Shown piece after piece: positions 1 to 8,035 of a stretch of 15,878 bases of DNA. Made by a program: the position numbers and the translations under genes. The DNA comes from Planctomycetes bacterium UBA1146 (GTDB lineage Bacteria; Planctomycetota; UBA8108; UBA1146): positions 48,755 through 64,632 of the forward strand of contig DCAA01000011.1 in the NCBI GenBank assembly GCA_002311345.1. The letters run 5' to 3'. How positions within the stretch are numbered: position 1 is the first letter of the stretch; each line of letters opens with the position of its first letter. Below the pieces are notes generated by a model. The model was not told the DNA's origin and searched no databases. It worked only from the letters and a program-made list of their open reading frames with translations.

Positions 1-1082
1 TCGTCGAGCAGGCGGCTTTCGCTGCGCGGCCACTCCCTGTATGTGGGTTTTCGATCGGTCGGTTTGAGTTCGAGTGTGCGGGTCTTCTTGCCATCTTTCG
101 AAACCAGTTCGACTGCGAAGGGACGATGCATCTTCCTCTCGATATCCCTGAATCCGCCACCACCGTCGATTCGACGCCACATCGATACTTCTCGCAGCAG
201 ACCCACGGCGCGGCGGCGGATCAACTGTGGACTACCTGCGGAGATGAAGGGGATCCATTCTTCGATGCAAACTTCGATGGGGCGTCCATCGAGGGAGACG
301 ACGAACGGATACTTCGGATCGAGCAGGTCGCTTCGATCGGATCGGAAGGCGACCACTTTTCCATCGGTATCCCCGAGCAGGAAGGGGTTGAACGGCTCAC
401 CCTCTCCGAGGCGGAAGTTGGTGCTGCGGACATCGGCATGGCCATCGCCGAATTGCATCAACACCCGCTGCAGGATCATGACCAGATCGACAGGGGGCAT
501 TCGCGTCGGTAGTCCGCGTGAATAGTACCGATGCACCTCCTGTTCGATCGCCTCATCGAGATCGATTCCCTTGAGGTGCAGGTAGGCGAACTGATCCCTG
601 AGTGCGGCCGCGAAGGCGGCGATCTCTTGCTCGACCTGTTTCTTCGACAGCCATGAGGGAGAGCGACGCAGTGGAGTTGGCTGCTGGTTTCGATCAGCAT
701 GCAGTTGTTGGCGCTTGCCGAGGGTATTGGGGATTCCGTCGAGCACGATCTCTGCCGTCGTCTCGACCGGTTTCAGACGCAAAGTGACGGTATCTCCCGG
801 CGCATGGCCCAGCAGTGCCATCGCTTCCATCAAATCCTCGGCGAATCGTTTCTGCAGCTGGCCGGGCCACTGCTTGCGGCATTTCGCGAGGATCTTCTCG
901 ACAGCAACACCGTCGATTTCGACGGGGATATACCACTTGTCCCCGATTCGTACCTGCGGTTGCTGCTCGATCCAGCGGATCGCATCGAAGGGAGACGCTT
1001 TGGTCGGATGATCCTGGGCAAGGATCGAGGGCGATCCGAACAGGTTGAACAGTAGCAGCAACAATAGCGTCGAACGAAACAT
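1..1082 (-). CDS. Probable S41-family (tail-specific-like) protease, N-terminal part; runs off the left edge
   Basis: One frame stays open from the ATG at 1082 to the window edge (360 full codons, no stop). Residues 1-23 form a secretory signal peptide: MFRS, a leucine-rich core, then SPSILAQ as a likely cleavage site, so the product is probably periplasmic. Residues of about 150-225 resemble the N-terminal helical region of S41 proteases: a FAYLHLKGIDLDEAI stretch, then LQRVLMQFGDGHADV with GDGH at 212-215, like the LxDGHT signature of the family. A PFVVSLDGRPIE segment further on could be the PDZ-like part. The catalytic Ser/Lys would lie beyond the edge, so activity cannot be judged. A GAGGA ribosome site sits in the last codons of the DUF1080 gene, and the TGA of that gene overlaps this ATG (TGATG), so translation is probably coupled. 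The family call rests on motif resemblance only. Confidence 0.6.
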   Translation of the reverse strand, partial: MFRSTLLLLLLFNLFGSPSILAQDHPTKASPFDAIRWIEQQPQVRIGDKWYIPVEIDGVAVEKILAKCRKQWPGQLQKRFAEDLMEAMALLGHAPGDTVTLRLKPVETTAEIVLDGIPNTLGKRQQLHADRNQQPTPLRRSPSWLSKKQVEQEIAAFAAALRDQFAYLHLKGIDLDEAIEQEVHRYYSRGLPTRMPPVDLVMILQRVLMQFGDGHADVRSTNFRLGEGEPFNPFLLGDTDGKVVAFRSDRSDLLDPKYPFVVSLDGRPIEVCIEEWIPFISAGSPQLIRRRAVGLLREVSMWRRIDGGGGFRDIERKMHRPFAVELVSKDGKKTRTLELKPTDRKPTYREWPRSESRLLD

Positions 1083-1819
1083 CAATGTCCTCTTGTTGCG
1101 TCAGTGGGCAGTGCCGAGAGATCAACTCGACGGAACTCGACGGGAGCCCCTTCCGCCTGGATGGCAATCTGTCCACTACTGGCGGTACAGTTGAAGCCAA
1201 AGTTGACCAGCTCTGAGTTGACCCATACATGGATGGTGTCCGCCCGGCACTGGATCACCATCTGATTCCATTCGCCGGTCGGGTTCTCCGAACCATCGGT
1301 GAGGTTGAGGATGCGCCGACTCTTGCCCTCGTCGACACCCCACTTCTCGGCGGGGCCGCGGCGGGCAAGCATGTCGTCGACATGGATGTCCTCGCCGATG
1401 CACCAGAAGTCGCCAGCATTGCCGGCATACAGCTGGCACTCGATCGACTGCGGGAACATCTTGTAGAGACGCCGCGGAGTCGAGGCATGAACCAGGATTC
1501 CGCAGTTGCCCGGTTTTCCGGCCCAGCGGTATTCCACCACCAACTGGTAATCACTGTAGGACTGCTCGGTGATCAGGTGGCCCTGTGGCTTGCCCAGGCT
1601 GACCAGCATGCCGTCGCGGACCACGAAGGATGGGGCGACTTCCTTGCCGCCATCTGCGGCAGGTACATCGGCGTACCAGCCGCCGAGGTCCTCCCCGTTG
1701 AAGAGCGGGATCGATTCCGGGGCGCCGGAGTTGCGAGCGGTGAGGGATTCGCACGAGCACAGTAGCAGGCACCCAGAGGTGACCAGCAGCACCATGAGGA
1801 GGGAGTTGTTGTTGTTCAT
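1082..1819 (-). CDS. DUF1080 (3-keto-disaccharide hydrolase-like) lipoprotein
   Basis: This 245-residue protein has the DUF1080 (PF06439) pattern. It starts with IPLFNGEDLGGW, then GNCGILVHAS, then QSIECQLY, and closes with GEWNQM, a WVN strand and a GQIAIQAEG repeat-like end. The fold is a concanavalin-like beta sandwich. Some family members act on sugars, including 3-keto-glycosides, but most planctomycete copies are untested. The N-terminus is a lipoprotein leader: MNNNNS, a hydrophobic core, then cysteines at 17, 21 and 23. LCSC at 20-23 is the likeliest lipobox, so the protein is probably membrane-anchored and exported. I chose the ATG at 1819 because it gives a normal leader. An in-frame GTG at 1840 adds seven residues but lies inside a hairpin. 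Neither start has a clear ribosome site. The stop overlaps the next gene's start. Confidence 0.85.
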   Translation of the reverse strand: MNNNNSLLMVLLVTSGCLLLCSCESLTARNSGAPESIPLFNGEDLGGWYADVPAADGGKEVAPSFVVRDGMLVSLGKPQGHLITEQSYSDYQLVVEYRWAGKPGNCGILVHASTPRRLYKMFPQSIECQLYAGNAGDFWCIGEDIHVDDMLARRGPAEKWGVDEGKSRRILNLTDGSENPTGEWNQMVIQCRADTIHVWVNSELVNFGFNCTASSGQIAIQAEGAPVEFRRVDLSALPTDATRGH

Positions 1820-1826
1820 GAAGCCA

Positions 1827-1856
1827 TGGTAGATGACCACCGTTGTGGATCTACCA
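1827..1856 (-). promoter_or_regulatory. Hairpin just upstream of the DUF1080 start
   Basis: On the plus strand TGGTAGAT (1827-1834) pairs perfectly with ATCTACCA (1849-1856). Inside, CCAC (1837-1840) pairs with GTGG (1845-1848) around a CGTT loop. Only a two-base GA bulge interrupts the 12-pair stem. In the minus-strand message the hairpin ends 7 bases before the ATG at 1819 and buries the alternative GTG at 1840. There is no T-run, so it is not a classic terminator. It could limit ribosome access or punctuate the message; either role is inference. Confidence 0.5.
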
Positions 1857-1982
1857 CCTCGATGCGCTGGTATCAGTTCTCGTCCACTTCGGAAAGAAAC
1901 CGGGGTACAGAGCCGTCATCGTCCTCAACAGCGGGCACAGAGATGCTGTCAGCAGCACGATGAGCAGGGAGTGATGGTTCAT
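1851..1982 (-). pseudogene. Small 43-codon frame, a remnant of a duplicated lipoprotein leader
   Basis: The frame starts at ATG 1982 with MNHHSLLIVLLTASLCPLL, which matches codon for codon the DUF1080 leader MNNNNSLLMVLLVTSGCLLL apart from one missing residue. After that it loses all resemblance to DUF1080 and ends at a TAG (1851-1853) inside the next gene's upstream hairpin. It looks like the surviving 5' end of a duplicated gene whose body was deleted. It could instead be a small secreted peptide gene, but the unrelated tail (FFPKWTRTDTSASRW) and weak ribosome site argue against that. Confidence 0.35.
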
Positions 1983-2023
1983 GACCTGATGCTAGACGAC
2001 CGCTGTCGTTCATCTACCACCGG

Positions 2024-3163
2024 TCACGCAGGCAGTGGCAACGCTCGTTCAAGGGCGAGGAACTCCTTCCAGGCACGCCTCCAGGCGCGTCTGGCTTCCC
2101 GCAGAGAACGAAGCAGGGCGGCAGTCACTTCTTTGTTACGGCAGGCTCGCTGGTACTCACGCAGGTTCTTTGACCAGCGGTTCAGATGCTCGTCGACCAG
2201 TTGACGGGCGGACTCGATGCGATGATTCCAGTCCGCACCCACTTCGGGTACGAACTGCGACAGCGAGGTTTCGTACTTTTCCGTCTGTCGTTCGAGTTTC
2301 TTGCGCCACTGGATCGGAGCTTCGGTTCGCTTCAGGTTGCTGGTCAGGCCCAACCTCTGTCCGGTCCAGATCGCCCACTTGGCGGGATCGAAGTGGTACC
2401 AGCGCAGCCCGTTGCGGTAATCGGCGGGGAAGGAGTGATGGAAGTTGTGATATCCCTCGCCGAAGGTGAGGTATGCACAGATCCAGGAATCCTTTGAAGT
2501 GTTGCTCTCGGACCAGGGTTGTGTGCCGAGAATGTGGCACAGGCTGTTGATGGAGAAGGTCGCCTGGTGTGTGAACACGATGCGTCCCAGTCCGGCGATC
2601 AGCAACATCCCCCAGGGGCGGCCGATGAGAAGCCCCAGTCCCAGCGGCAACACCAGGTTCATCACCAGGGCGATGACCCAGTACCACTTCTGTTGCCAGA
2701 CAACCAGCGGGTCCGCTTTCAGATCGGGAACATTACTCAGGTCGTCGGCCTGGTCATTTTCGTGGAAGATCCACTTCATGTGAGCCCACCAGAAGCCGCG
2801 AGTGGCATCGTATGGATCTCCGTGGTGATCGGTGTGACGGTGGTGACGACGATGGGCGGCGGCCCATACGATGGCAGAGTTCTGCAGAGTAGCTGCCCCG
2901 GCCACCAGTGCCAGGAAACGCCACACCGGTGAAGCTTTGTAGGAGCGGTGAGCGAACAGGCGATGGTAGCCAAGGGTGATCCCCAGCCCGGTGAAGATCC
3001 ACATGGCGAACGTCGTGACCCATATCGCCCAGTGGCCACCCGAGTACCACAGGTAGATCGGGATCAGCAGCACAGCCAACAGTGGGCTGAGACTCAGAAA
3101 GAGTGCGTTGGACCACAGGATCGGTCCGTCATCACGATCCTTGGTTGCTGCATGCTCAGTCAT
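2024..3163 (-). CDS. Membrane acyl-CoA/acyl-lipid desaturase with long C-terminal tail
   Basis: This 379-residue protein carries the three histidine boxes of the delta-9-type fatty acid desaturases. They are HRLFAH at 67-72, HRRHH at 104-108 and HNFHH at 239-243, which bind the di-iron centre. Hydrophobic segments at about 20-60, 85-100 and 165-205 fit the usual four-helix membrane topology. The enzyme would place a double bond in saturated acyl chains, using O2 and an electron donor not encoded here. The ATG at 3163 is preceded by GGAGG three bases away and opens with the soluble MTEHAATKDRDD; a frame extension to 3226 lacks support. The conserved part ends near residue 275 (GLTSNLKR). The remaining ~105 residues are strongly charged and helical (KKLERQTEKYE, SLREARRAWRRAWKEF), which is longer than usual. 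It lies 117 bases downstream of DUF1501, so it probably has its own promoter. Confidence 0.9.
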   Translation of the reverse strand: MTEHAATKDRDDGPILWSNALFLSLSPLLAVLLIPIYLWYSGGHWAIWVTTFAMWIFTGLGITLGYHRLFAHRSYKASPVWRFLALVAGAATLQNSAIVWAAAHRRHHRHTDHHGDPYDATRGFWWAHMKWIFHENDQADDLSNVPDLKADPLVVWQQKWYWVIALVMNLVLPLGLGLLIGRPWGMLLIAGLGRIVFTHQATFSINSLCHILGTQPWSESNTSKDSWICAYLTFGEGYHNFHHSFPADYRNGLRWYHFDPAKWAIWTGQRLGLTSNLKRTEAPIQWRKKLERQTEKYETSLSQFVPEVGADWNHRIESARQLVDEHLNRWSKNLREYQRACRNKEVTAALLRSLREARRAWRRAWKEFLALERALPLPA

Positions 3164-3280
3164 GGGCCTCCGTGTTAGGGTTCCTGGGCGTACACATATT
3201 TGGCCCTGTCCGGACCCGGAATACAAGCAATGTTGAGCCGGTTTACCGATTTTGCAGTTGCGGGGGCCCTAACCAGCCCT

Positions 3281-4702
3281 TCATGCCAGTAGCGCCTCGA
3301 TCACCTTGCCGTGCACGTCGGTGAGGCGGTAGCGGCGCCCCTGGAACTTGTAGGTGAGCTGTTCATGGTCGATCCCGAGGATATGAAGGATGGTCGCCTG
3401 CAGGTCGTGTACATCCATCGGATTCGCGGTGATGTTGTAGCCGAGGTCGTCGGTTGATCCGTAGGTAAGACCATCCTTCACTCCGCCGCCGGCCATCCAT
3501 ATGGTGAAGCAACGAGGATGGTGGTCGCGACCGAAACCCTGAGGAGTCAGTTTGCCCTGGCAATAACTGGTTCGACCGAACTCACCTCCCCAGATGACGA
3601 GGGTGTCATCGAGCAAACCCCTGCGCTCCAGATCGACCACCAGCGCCGCAGATGCCTGATCCGTTTCGAGACACTGGGTACGCAGGGCGCCAGGTAAGTT
3701 GCCGTGTTGATCCCAGCCCTGATGGAATAATTGCGTGAAGCGAACACCTCGCTCGGCGAGTCGACGCGCCAGGATACAGTTATTGGCATAGGTACCGGGG
3801 GTTCTGGAATCTTTGCCGTACAGTTCGAAGATTTCTTCTGGTTCATCAGAGAGATCCGCAACCTCGGGGATCGAGGTCTGCATGCGCCAGGCGAGTTCAT
3901 TGCGGGTGTTGGCTGCGAGGATGTCCGGATCTTCTCCCTGATCCTGGAACCGGTGTAGATCGAGCAGAGCATCGAGCATCTGGCGTCGCATGTCTCGTGA
4001 CAGCCCGTCAGGATCACTCAGGTACAGCACTGGATTCTTGCCGGGGCGGAACTGGATTCCCTGGTGTTCAGAGGGGAGGAACCCGGCACCCCAGAGGCGT
4101 GCGTAGAGCGGTTGCCCCGACTTGTTCTGGGAGACCATGGCGATGCTCGCCGGCAGGTCCGGGTTGCCGGCGCCCAGTCCGTACGAGAGCCACGCTCCGA
4201 TGGAAGGCCTTCCGGCGATCTCTGAACCGGTCTGGACGAATGTGATGGCCGGATCGTGATTGATGGCGCGCGTGTGGAGGGACCGGACGATACAGAGTTT
4301 ATCGGCAATGGCGGCGGTGTGGGGCAGCAGTTCGCTGATCTGAGCACCACTTTCACCGTGTGTGGCGAACTGAAATGGACTGCCGACCAGCGGCAGTGAC
4401 GACTGGTTGCCAGACATCGCCGTCAGTCTTTGTCCCATCCGGATCGATGCGGGTAGTTCCTCACCGTGTCTTTGGTTGAGCAGCGGTTTCGGATCGAACA
4501 GGTCGATCTGGGAGGGCCCACCGCTTTGAAAGAGCCAGATCATTCGCCTCGCACGAGGCTGGAAGTGCGGCCTCAGGTGCTCCACCGCTTGCCCGGGTGT
4601 GGGCATCCAGCCCCACATCGTGCTGCCTATGGCAACGCCAGCAACTTGCGCCAGAAATTGCCTGCGGTTGCTCTCATCTGGGTGGTGTATCGGGCAGGTC
4701 AT
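3281..4702 (-). CDS. DUF1501 family protein with Tat-type signal
   Basis: This 473-residue protein matches the DUF1501 family (PF07394), which is very abundant in planctomycetes and related to sulfatase/alkaline-phosphatase-fold proteins. Its biochemical role is unproven. Recognisable stretches are RMIWLFQSGGPSQIDLFDPKP (about 53-73, quoted in part), PAIFVQTGSE-like PAITFVQTGSE, GAWLSYGLG, DTLVIWGGEFGRT and GRDHHPRCFTIWMAGGG. The ending DVHDLQATILHILGID is typical of the family. The leader NRRQFLAQ at 12-19 followed by a hydrophobic stretch is a twin-arginine export signal, suggesting the protein is exported folded. The start ATG lies four bases after the PSD1 stop. Its GAGG ribosome site is in the last PSD1 codons, so the two genes are translated together, as is usual for this pair in the phylum. 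Confidence 0.92.
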   Translation of the reverse strand: MTCPIHHPDESNRRQFLAQVAGVAIGSTMWGWMPTPGQAVEHLRPHFQPRARRMIWLFQSGGPSQIDLFDPKPLLNQRHGEELPASIRMGQRLTAMSGNQSSLPLVGSPFQFATHGESGAQISELLPHTAAIADKLCIVRSLHTRAINHDPAITFVQTGSEIAGRPSIGAWLSYGLGAGNPDLPASIAMVSQNKSGQPLYARLWGAGFLPSEHQGIQFRPGKNPVLYLSDPDGLSRDMRRQMLDALLDLHRFQDQGEDPDILAANTRNELAWRMQTSIPEVADLSDEPEEIFELYGKDSRTPGTYANNCILARRLAERGVRFTQLFHQGWDQHGNLPGALRTQCLETDQASAALVVDLERRGLLDDTLVIWGGEFGRTSYCQGKLTPQGFGRDHHPRCFTIWMAGGGVKDGLTYGSTDDLGYNITANPMDVHDLQATILHILGIDHEQLTYKFQGRRYRLTDVHGKVIEALLA

Positions 4703-4706
4703 CGCA

Positions 4707-7700
4707 TCACCTCAGCCTCGTCGTTTCATCGTGATTGAAGAGGGTCGAGCAAACGGCCGTCATGGCAGCCCATTCGATGGCGTCGAGAGTTTCGTCGATG
4801 GGACTGTCTCCCACCGAGAGCCAGTGACCGGCCGCATCCGGGTCGCCAGCGAACTGCTGCTGCAACTGGTCACGAAGGGTCAGCAGAGTCTCCAGTTCAG
4901 CGTTCTCGATGGTGCGTCCCAGCAGCAGGCGGAAGGCATTGGAGATGGCAGCGGCTGGATCATCTTCGGTACTCGTCATCACGCGTCGTGCCAGCATCCG
5001 CGCCGCTTCGACGAACTGGGGATCGTTCATCAGCACCAGGGATTGCATCGGTGTGCTGGTTCGATGTCGTCGGGTCACGCAGACATCTCGTTTTGATGCG
5101 TCGAAGATCATCATCGTTGGCGGCGGAGAAGTTCGCTTCCAGAAGGTGTAGAGACTGCGTCGGTAGAGGCCCTCTCCTTTCGAGGCGGTATATGTGCGTC
5201 CACTCTTTTCTTGCCACAGTCCTGGCGGTTGGTAAGGCAACACGCTCGGCCCGCCGATCTTGCCGACCAGCAGCCCGCTGGCCTGGAGAGCGTGATCTCG
5301 CACCATCTCCGCCGACATCCTGACGGAAGGACCGCGTGCCAGCAGTCGGTTTTCGGGATCCTGTTCGAGCAAGGAATGGCTGCAGCCCGATGACTGCATC
5401 CAGGTGTGCGAGGTGAGAATTCTGCGCAGCATCCTCTTTACATCCCAACCACTGTCGATGAAGTCGAGGGCCAGATGATCGAGCAGTTGTGGGTGGGAAG
5501 GACGGACCCCCTGGGTGCCAAAATCCTCCGAGGTGGGGACGATTCCCTGGCCGAAGGCGATCTGCCACAGTCGGTTCACTGCAACTCTCGCTGTCAGCGG
5601 ATGCTCCGGGGAGACGAGCCAGCGAGCCAGTCCCAGACGATCTCTCGATGCTCCATCCGGCATCGGAGGCAAGATACCCGGAACAGCGGGCTCGACCGTT
5701 TCGCCAGCAGCATCGTAACGACCCCGTTGCAGCAGATGCGTTGCCCTTCTGGTGGCCATTTCCTTCATCACCATGATCCTCGGCTTCGAATCGGTGAAGG
5801 CGGCCAGTGCCTTGCGAGTCGTGGTCAGTTCAAAGCGAGCACTTCGGCACTCTTCATCGATGGCCAGCAGCCACCAGCGATAGAGTCCCTCATCATTGAC
5901 GGCGAGTTCTGTACCCGCATCCGCGACGTCATGAAATAGTTTTCGAACTTCCAGCGCAGAGATGGACCGGTTCAAGATGTACATCTCGTCGACCTGCCCA
6001 TTTTTGAAGCCATTGTCGCGGAAACGCTCTCCGATGGCGAAATAAGGGCCACCACCGGTGATGGGCGATCGTAAATGGTCACGGACGATTTCGACGTCTG
6101 CCTTGTCGCCATCGATCCACAACTGAATGCCGCTAGCGCGACTCGATCCATCGTAAGAGAAGACCACATGAGTCCACTGCCCGGGTTTGATCCGATCGGT
6201 GGTGGAGACTGCTATGGCATCGCCGGGCCAGAAGTGGATCAACGCGGCGCTGAGGTGACCGTCCTCGATGAGAAGCTGGTATCCCTGACTTCCGGCATCG
6301 GTCCACGCTCTCGATCGATGCAGGATCACCGCCCGCTCCATGTGGTGCTCTGGCCGGATCCACAGCGAGATGCTGAAGGGATCGTTGCGGCTATAGGCAC
6401 CCAGACCATCGAACACGAGTGCATCGTCACCGGTCAACCGGATCGACTTACCGGAGACCCCTTCGCTGAGAGTGAGGCTTGCCGGAACCTTGGCGGGGTG
6501 TTCTGGATCGATGTTGTTGATGCTCTTGGCGTCGATGATCTCGTCGAAGGAGAAGTGGCCCGCGACATCGGTGAAAATAGCGGCCGGATAGGAACCCTCT
6601 TGCTGTCGCTGCCACAGGTCAAAGGCATCGCGCCGCGATTCTTCCACCTCGTGCAGGTGTTGCTCGGCACTGTTCACCTGGGTCGAGAGTTCGGCGATGC
6701 GATCCGTGGCTGTCTGGTCGAACAGTGTCAGAGCCGGGGTCGGCACTGCGGAGGTGAAATGGGAGTAGAGACCGCTTTCATCGATGTTGGAGAAGAACGC
6801 AGATAACGCATAGAACTCTCGCTGTTTCAGCGGATCGAACTTGTGATCGTGGCAGCGAGCGCATTCGAAGGTGAGCCCGAGGAATGCAGTGGAGAAGGTC
6901 TGGGTCCGGTCGACGACGTACTCGATGCGATACTCCTCCTCGACGCTCCCTCCTTCGTTGGTCTGCCGGTGGAGTCTTTGAAAAGCTGTGGCGAGTTTCT
7001 GTCGAGGGGTCGCATCCTCCAGCATGTCGCCGGCGACCTGCCAGGTGATGAACTGGTCGTGCGAGAGATTCGAGTTGAAAGCGTCGATCACCCAGTCGCG
7101 CCACTGCCACATCTGACGGTGCACATCGGACTGGTATCCGTAACTGTCGGCGTAACGAGCGATATCGAGCCAGTGGGTAGCCATCTGTTCGCCGAAAGTC
7201 GGGGATGCAAGTAACGAGTCGACCCACTTGTGCCATGCATCCGACGATTCGTCGGCGAGAAAGCGGTCCAACTCCTCCAGGTCGGGCGCGAGTCCGGTCA
7301 GGATGAAGGAGGCGCGACGCGCCAGGATGGCTCGATTGGCATCGACGGCTGGAGCGAGGCCTGCTCGTTCCAGCCGGGCCAGAATGAACCGGTCGATCGG
7401 TTGACGCGACCACTGCAAATCGAGAACCGCCGGGAGCTCCGGCGATCGAGGTGCTTTGAAAGCCCAGTGGCGATCGAAGCGGGCTCCCTGTTCGATCCAC
7501 CGTCGCAGCAGTTCGATCTCCTGGTCGGAAACTTGCCGGTTCGATTCGGGGGGAGGCATCCGATCTTCAGCATCGATGGCAGTCAGACGCTCGATCATCA
7601 GGCTGCTGGATGGGTCGCCGGGGACGATCGGCGCTCCGTCAGATCGCTCGGCGATGGCGATTTCTCGCCGGTCCAGTCGCAATTTTGCCTTTCTCGCTCC

Positions 7701-7874
7701 AGCATCGGGGCCGTGACACGGATAACAGCGATCAGCGAGGATGGGACGGATGGAGCGGTCGTAATCGATTTCATCCTCTAGCGGCAGGCCGCAGAGGACC
7801 GAAGGCAGCAATAGCAACTGGATTACCACCAGCGCACGCGAGATCGGCAGGAGCAAGATCTTCACCTTCTTCAT
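4707..7874 (-). CDS. PSD1 protein: cytochrome-like PSCyt1, DUF1549, LamG-like insert, DUF1553
   Basis: This 1055-residue exported protein begins with a signal peptide (MKKVKILLLP to about 28). A PSCyt1 cytochrome-like module with CYPCH (C50, C53, H54) follows. Next is DUF1549 (about 150-370), recognisable from PIDRFILARLE, HWLDIARYADSYGY and a second haem-type motif CARCHDHKFDP (C338, C341, H342). Residues of about 438-645 look like a LamG/concanavalin-like domain (FSFDE, ISLWIRPE, QWTHVVFSYDG, GQVDEMYILN). DUF1553 runs from about 750 to 1020 (ARWLVSPEHPLTARVAVNRLWQ, quoted in part; EDFGTQG; SHPQLLDHLA). Such proteins are a planctomycete hallmark whose function is unknown; c-type haem binding is inferred from the CxxCH motifs. 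No clear ribosome site precedes the ATG. It is the first gene of a minus-strand pair with DUF1501. Confidence 0.93.
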   Translation of the reverse strand: MKKVKILLLPISRALVVIQLLLLPSVLCGLPLEDEIDYDRSIRPILADRCYPCHGPDAGARKAKLRLDRREIAIAERSDGAPIVPGDPSSSLMIERLTAIDAEDRMPPPESNRQVSDQEIELLRRWIEQGARFDRHWAFKAPRSPELPAVLDLQWSRQPIDRFILARLERAGLAPAVDANRAILARRASFILTGLAPDLEELDRFLADESSDAWHKWVDSLLASPTFGEQMATHWLDIARYADSYGYQSDVHRQMWQWRDWVIDAFNSNLSHDQFITWQVAGDMLEDATPRQKLATAFQRLHRQTNEGGSVEEEYRIEYVVDRTQTFSTAFLGLTFECARCHDHKFDPLKQREFYALSAFFSNIDESGLYSHFTSAVPTPALTLFDQTATDRIAELSTQVNSAEQHLHEVEESRRDAFDLWQRQQEGSYPAAIFTDVAGHFSFDEIIDAKSINNIDPEHPAKVPASLTLSEGVSGKSIRLTGDDALVFDGLGAYSRNDPFSISLWIRPEHHMERAVILHRSRAWTDAGSQGYQLLIEDGHLSAALIHFWPGDAIAVSTTDRIKPGQWTHVVFSYDGSSRASGIQLWIDGDKADVEIVRDHLRSPITGGGPYFAIGERFRDNGFKNGQVDEMYILNRSISALEVRKLFHDVADAGTELAVNDEGLYRWWLLAIDEECRSARFELTTTRKALAAFTDSKPRIMVMKEMATRRATHLLQRGRYDAAGETVEPAVPGILPPMPDGASRDRLGLARWLVSPEHPLTARVAVNRLWQIAFGQGIVPTSEDFGTQGVRPSHPQLLDHLALDFIDSGWDVKRMLRRILTSHTWMQSSGCSHSLLEQDPENRLLARGPSVRMSAEMVRDHALQASGLLVGKIGGPSVLPYQPPGLWQEKSGRTYTASKGEGLYRRSLYTFWKRTSPPPTMMIFDASKRDVCVTRRHRTSTPMQSLVLMNDPQFVEAARMLARRVMTSTEDDPAAAISNAFRLLLGRTIENAELETLLTLRDQLQQQFAGDPDAAGHWLSVGDSPIDETLDAIEWAAMTAVCSTLFNHDETTRLR

Positions 7875-7959
7875 GGAAGGATCGTATCACGCTCGCCGGG
7901 GAGAGGCATCGAGCCTGTCGTTGCCCAGCAATGAAGCAGCAGCACCCTGTTTCGTCGAG

Positions 7960-7988
7960 TTGAGCACTAGCTCGTCGATGTTTACCAT
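7960..7988 (+). promoter_or_regulatory. Possible sigma70-like promoter for the methyltransferase gene
   Basis: TTGAGC (7960-7965), a 17-base spacer and TACCAT (7983-7988) match four of six positions in each consensus box. The site is about 80 bases before the methyltransferase ATG, inside the 195-base divergent gap 7875-8069. The match is weak and planctomycete promoters are poorly defined. Confidence 0.2.
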
Positions 7989-7996
7989 CCGGATAT

Positions 7997-8035
7997 CGAT
8001 TCCGATCAGATCTCGGATGAGCGATTCTGGAATCG
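7997..8035. promoter_or_regulatory. CGATTC repeats, candidate operator upstream of the methyltransferase gene
   Basis: CGATTC occurs at 7997-8002 and 8022-8027, 25 bases apart, and its complement GAATCG at 8030-8035. The last two form a perfect inverted repeat with a two-base spacer. They lie between the divergent PSD1 and methyltransferase genes, just downstream of the possible promoter. Repressor binding is inference. CGAT-rich sequence is common in this genome, which lowers the weight. Confidence 0.25.

Larger units (their letters stand above)
1755..2021. repeat. Imperfect tandem duplication of a lipoprotein leader and its upstream hairpin
   Basis: About 105 bases at 1755-1858 (upstream hairpin and signal-peptide codons of the DUF1080 gene) recur at about 1921-2021. 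The offset is 163 bases with no gap in the upstream part. Shared blocks include CTACCACC (1851-1858 and 2014-2021), GTTCATG around both ATGs (1819 and 1982), AGCAGCAC and AGGGAGT. By eye about two thirds of the bases match, with one codon missing from the second copy. Both copies can form a hairpin in the same place, although the paired bases differ. Confidence 0.6.

Noticed and set aside
43..525. Overlapping plus-strand frames of 128 and 160 codons
   Set aside because: They are antisense to the S41-like frame, which has a signal peptide, a ribosome site and family motifs; the plus-strand products have none.
3174..3273. Inverted repeat GTTAGGG/CCCTAAC spanning the DUF1501-desaturase gap
   Set aside because: A 7-base perfect repeat is expected by chance about as often as not in a gap of this size, and nothing else supports a mobile element or structured RNA there.
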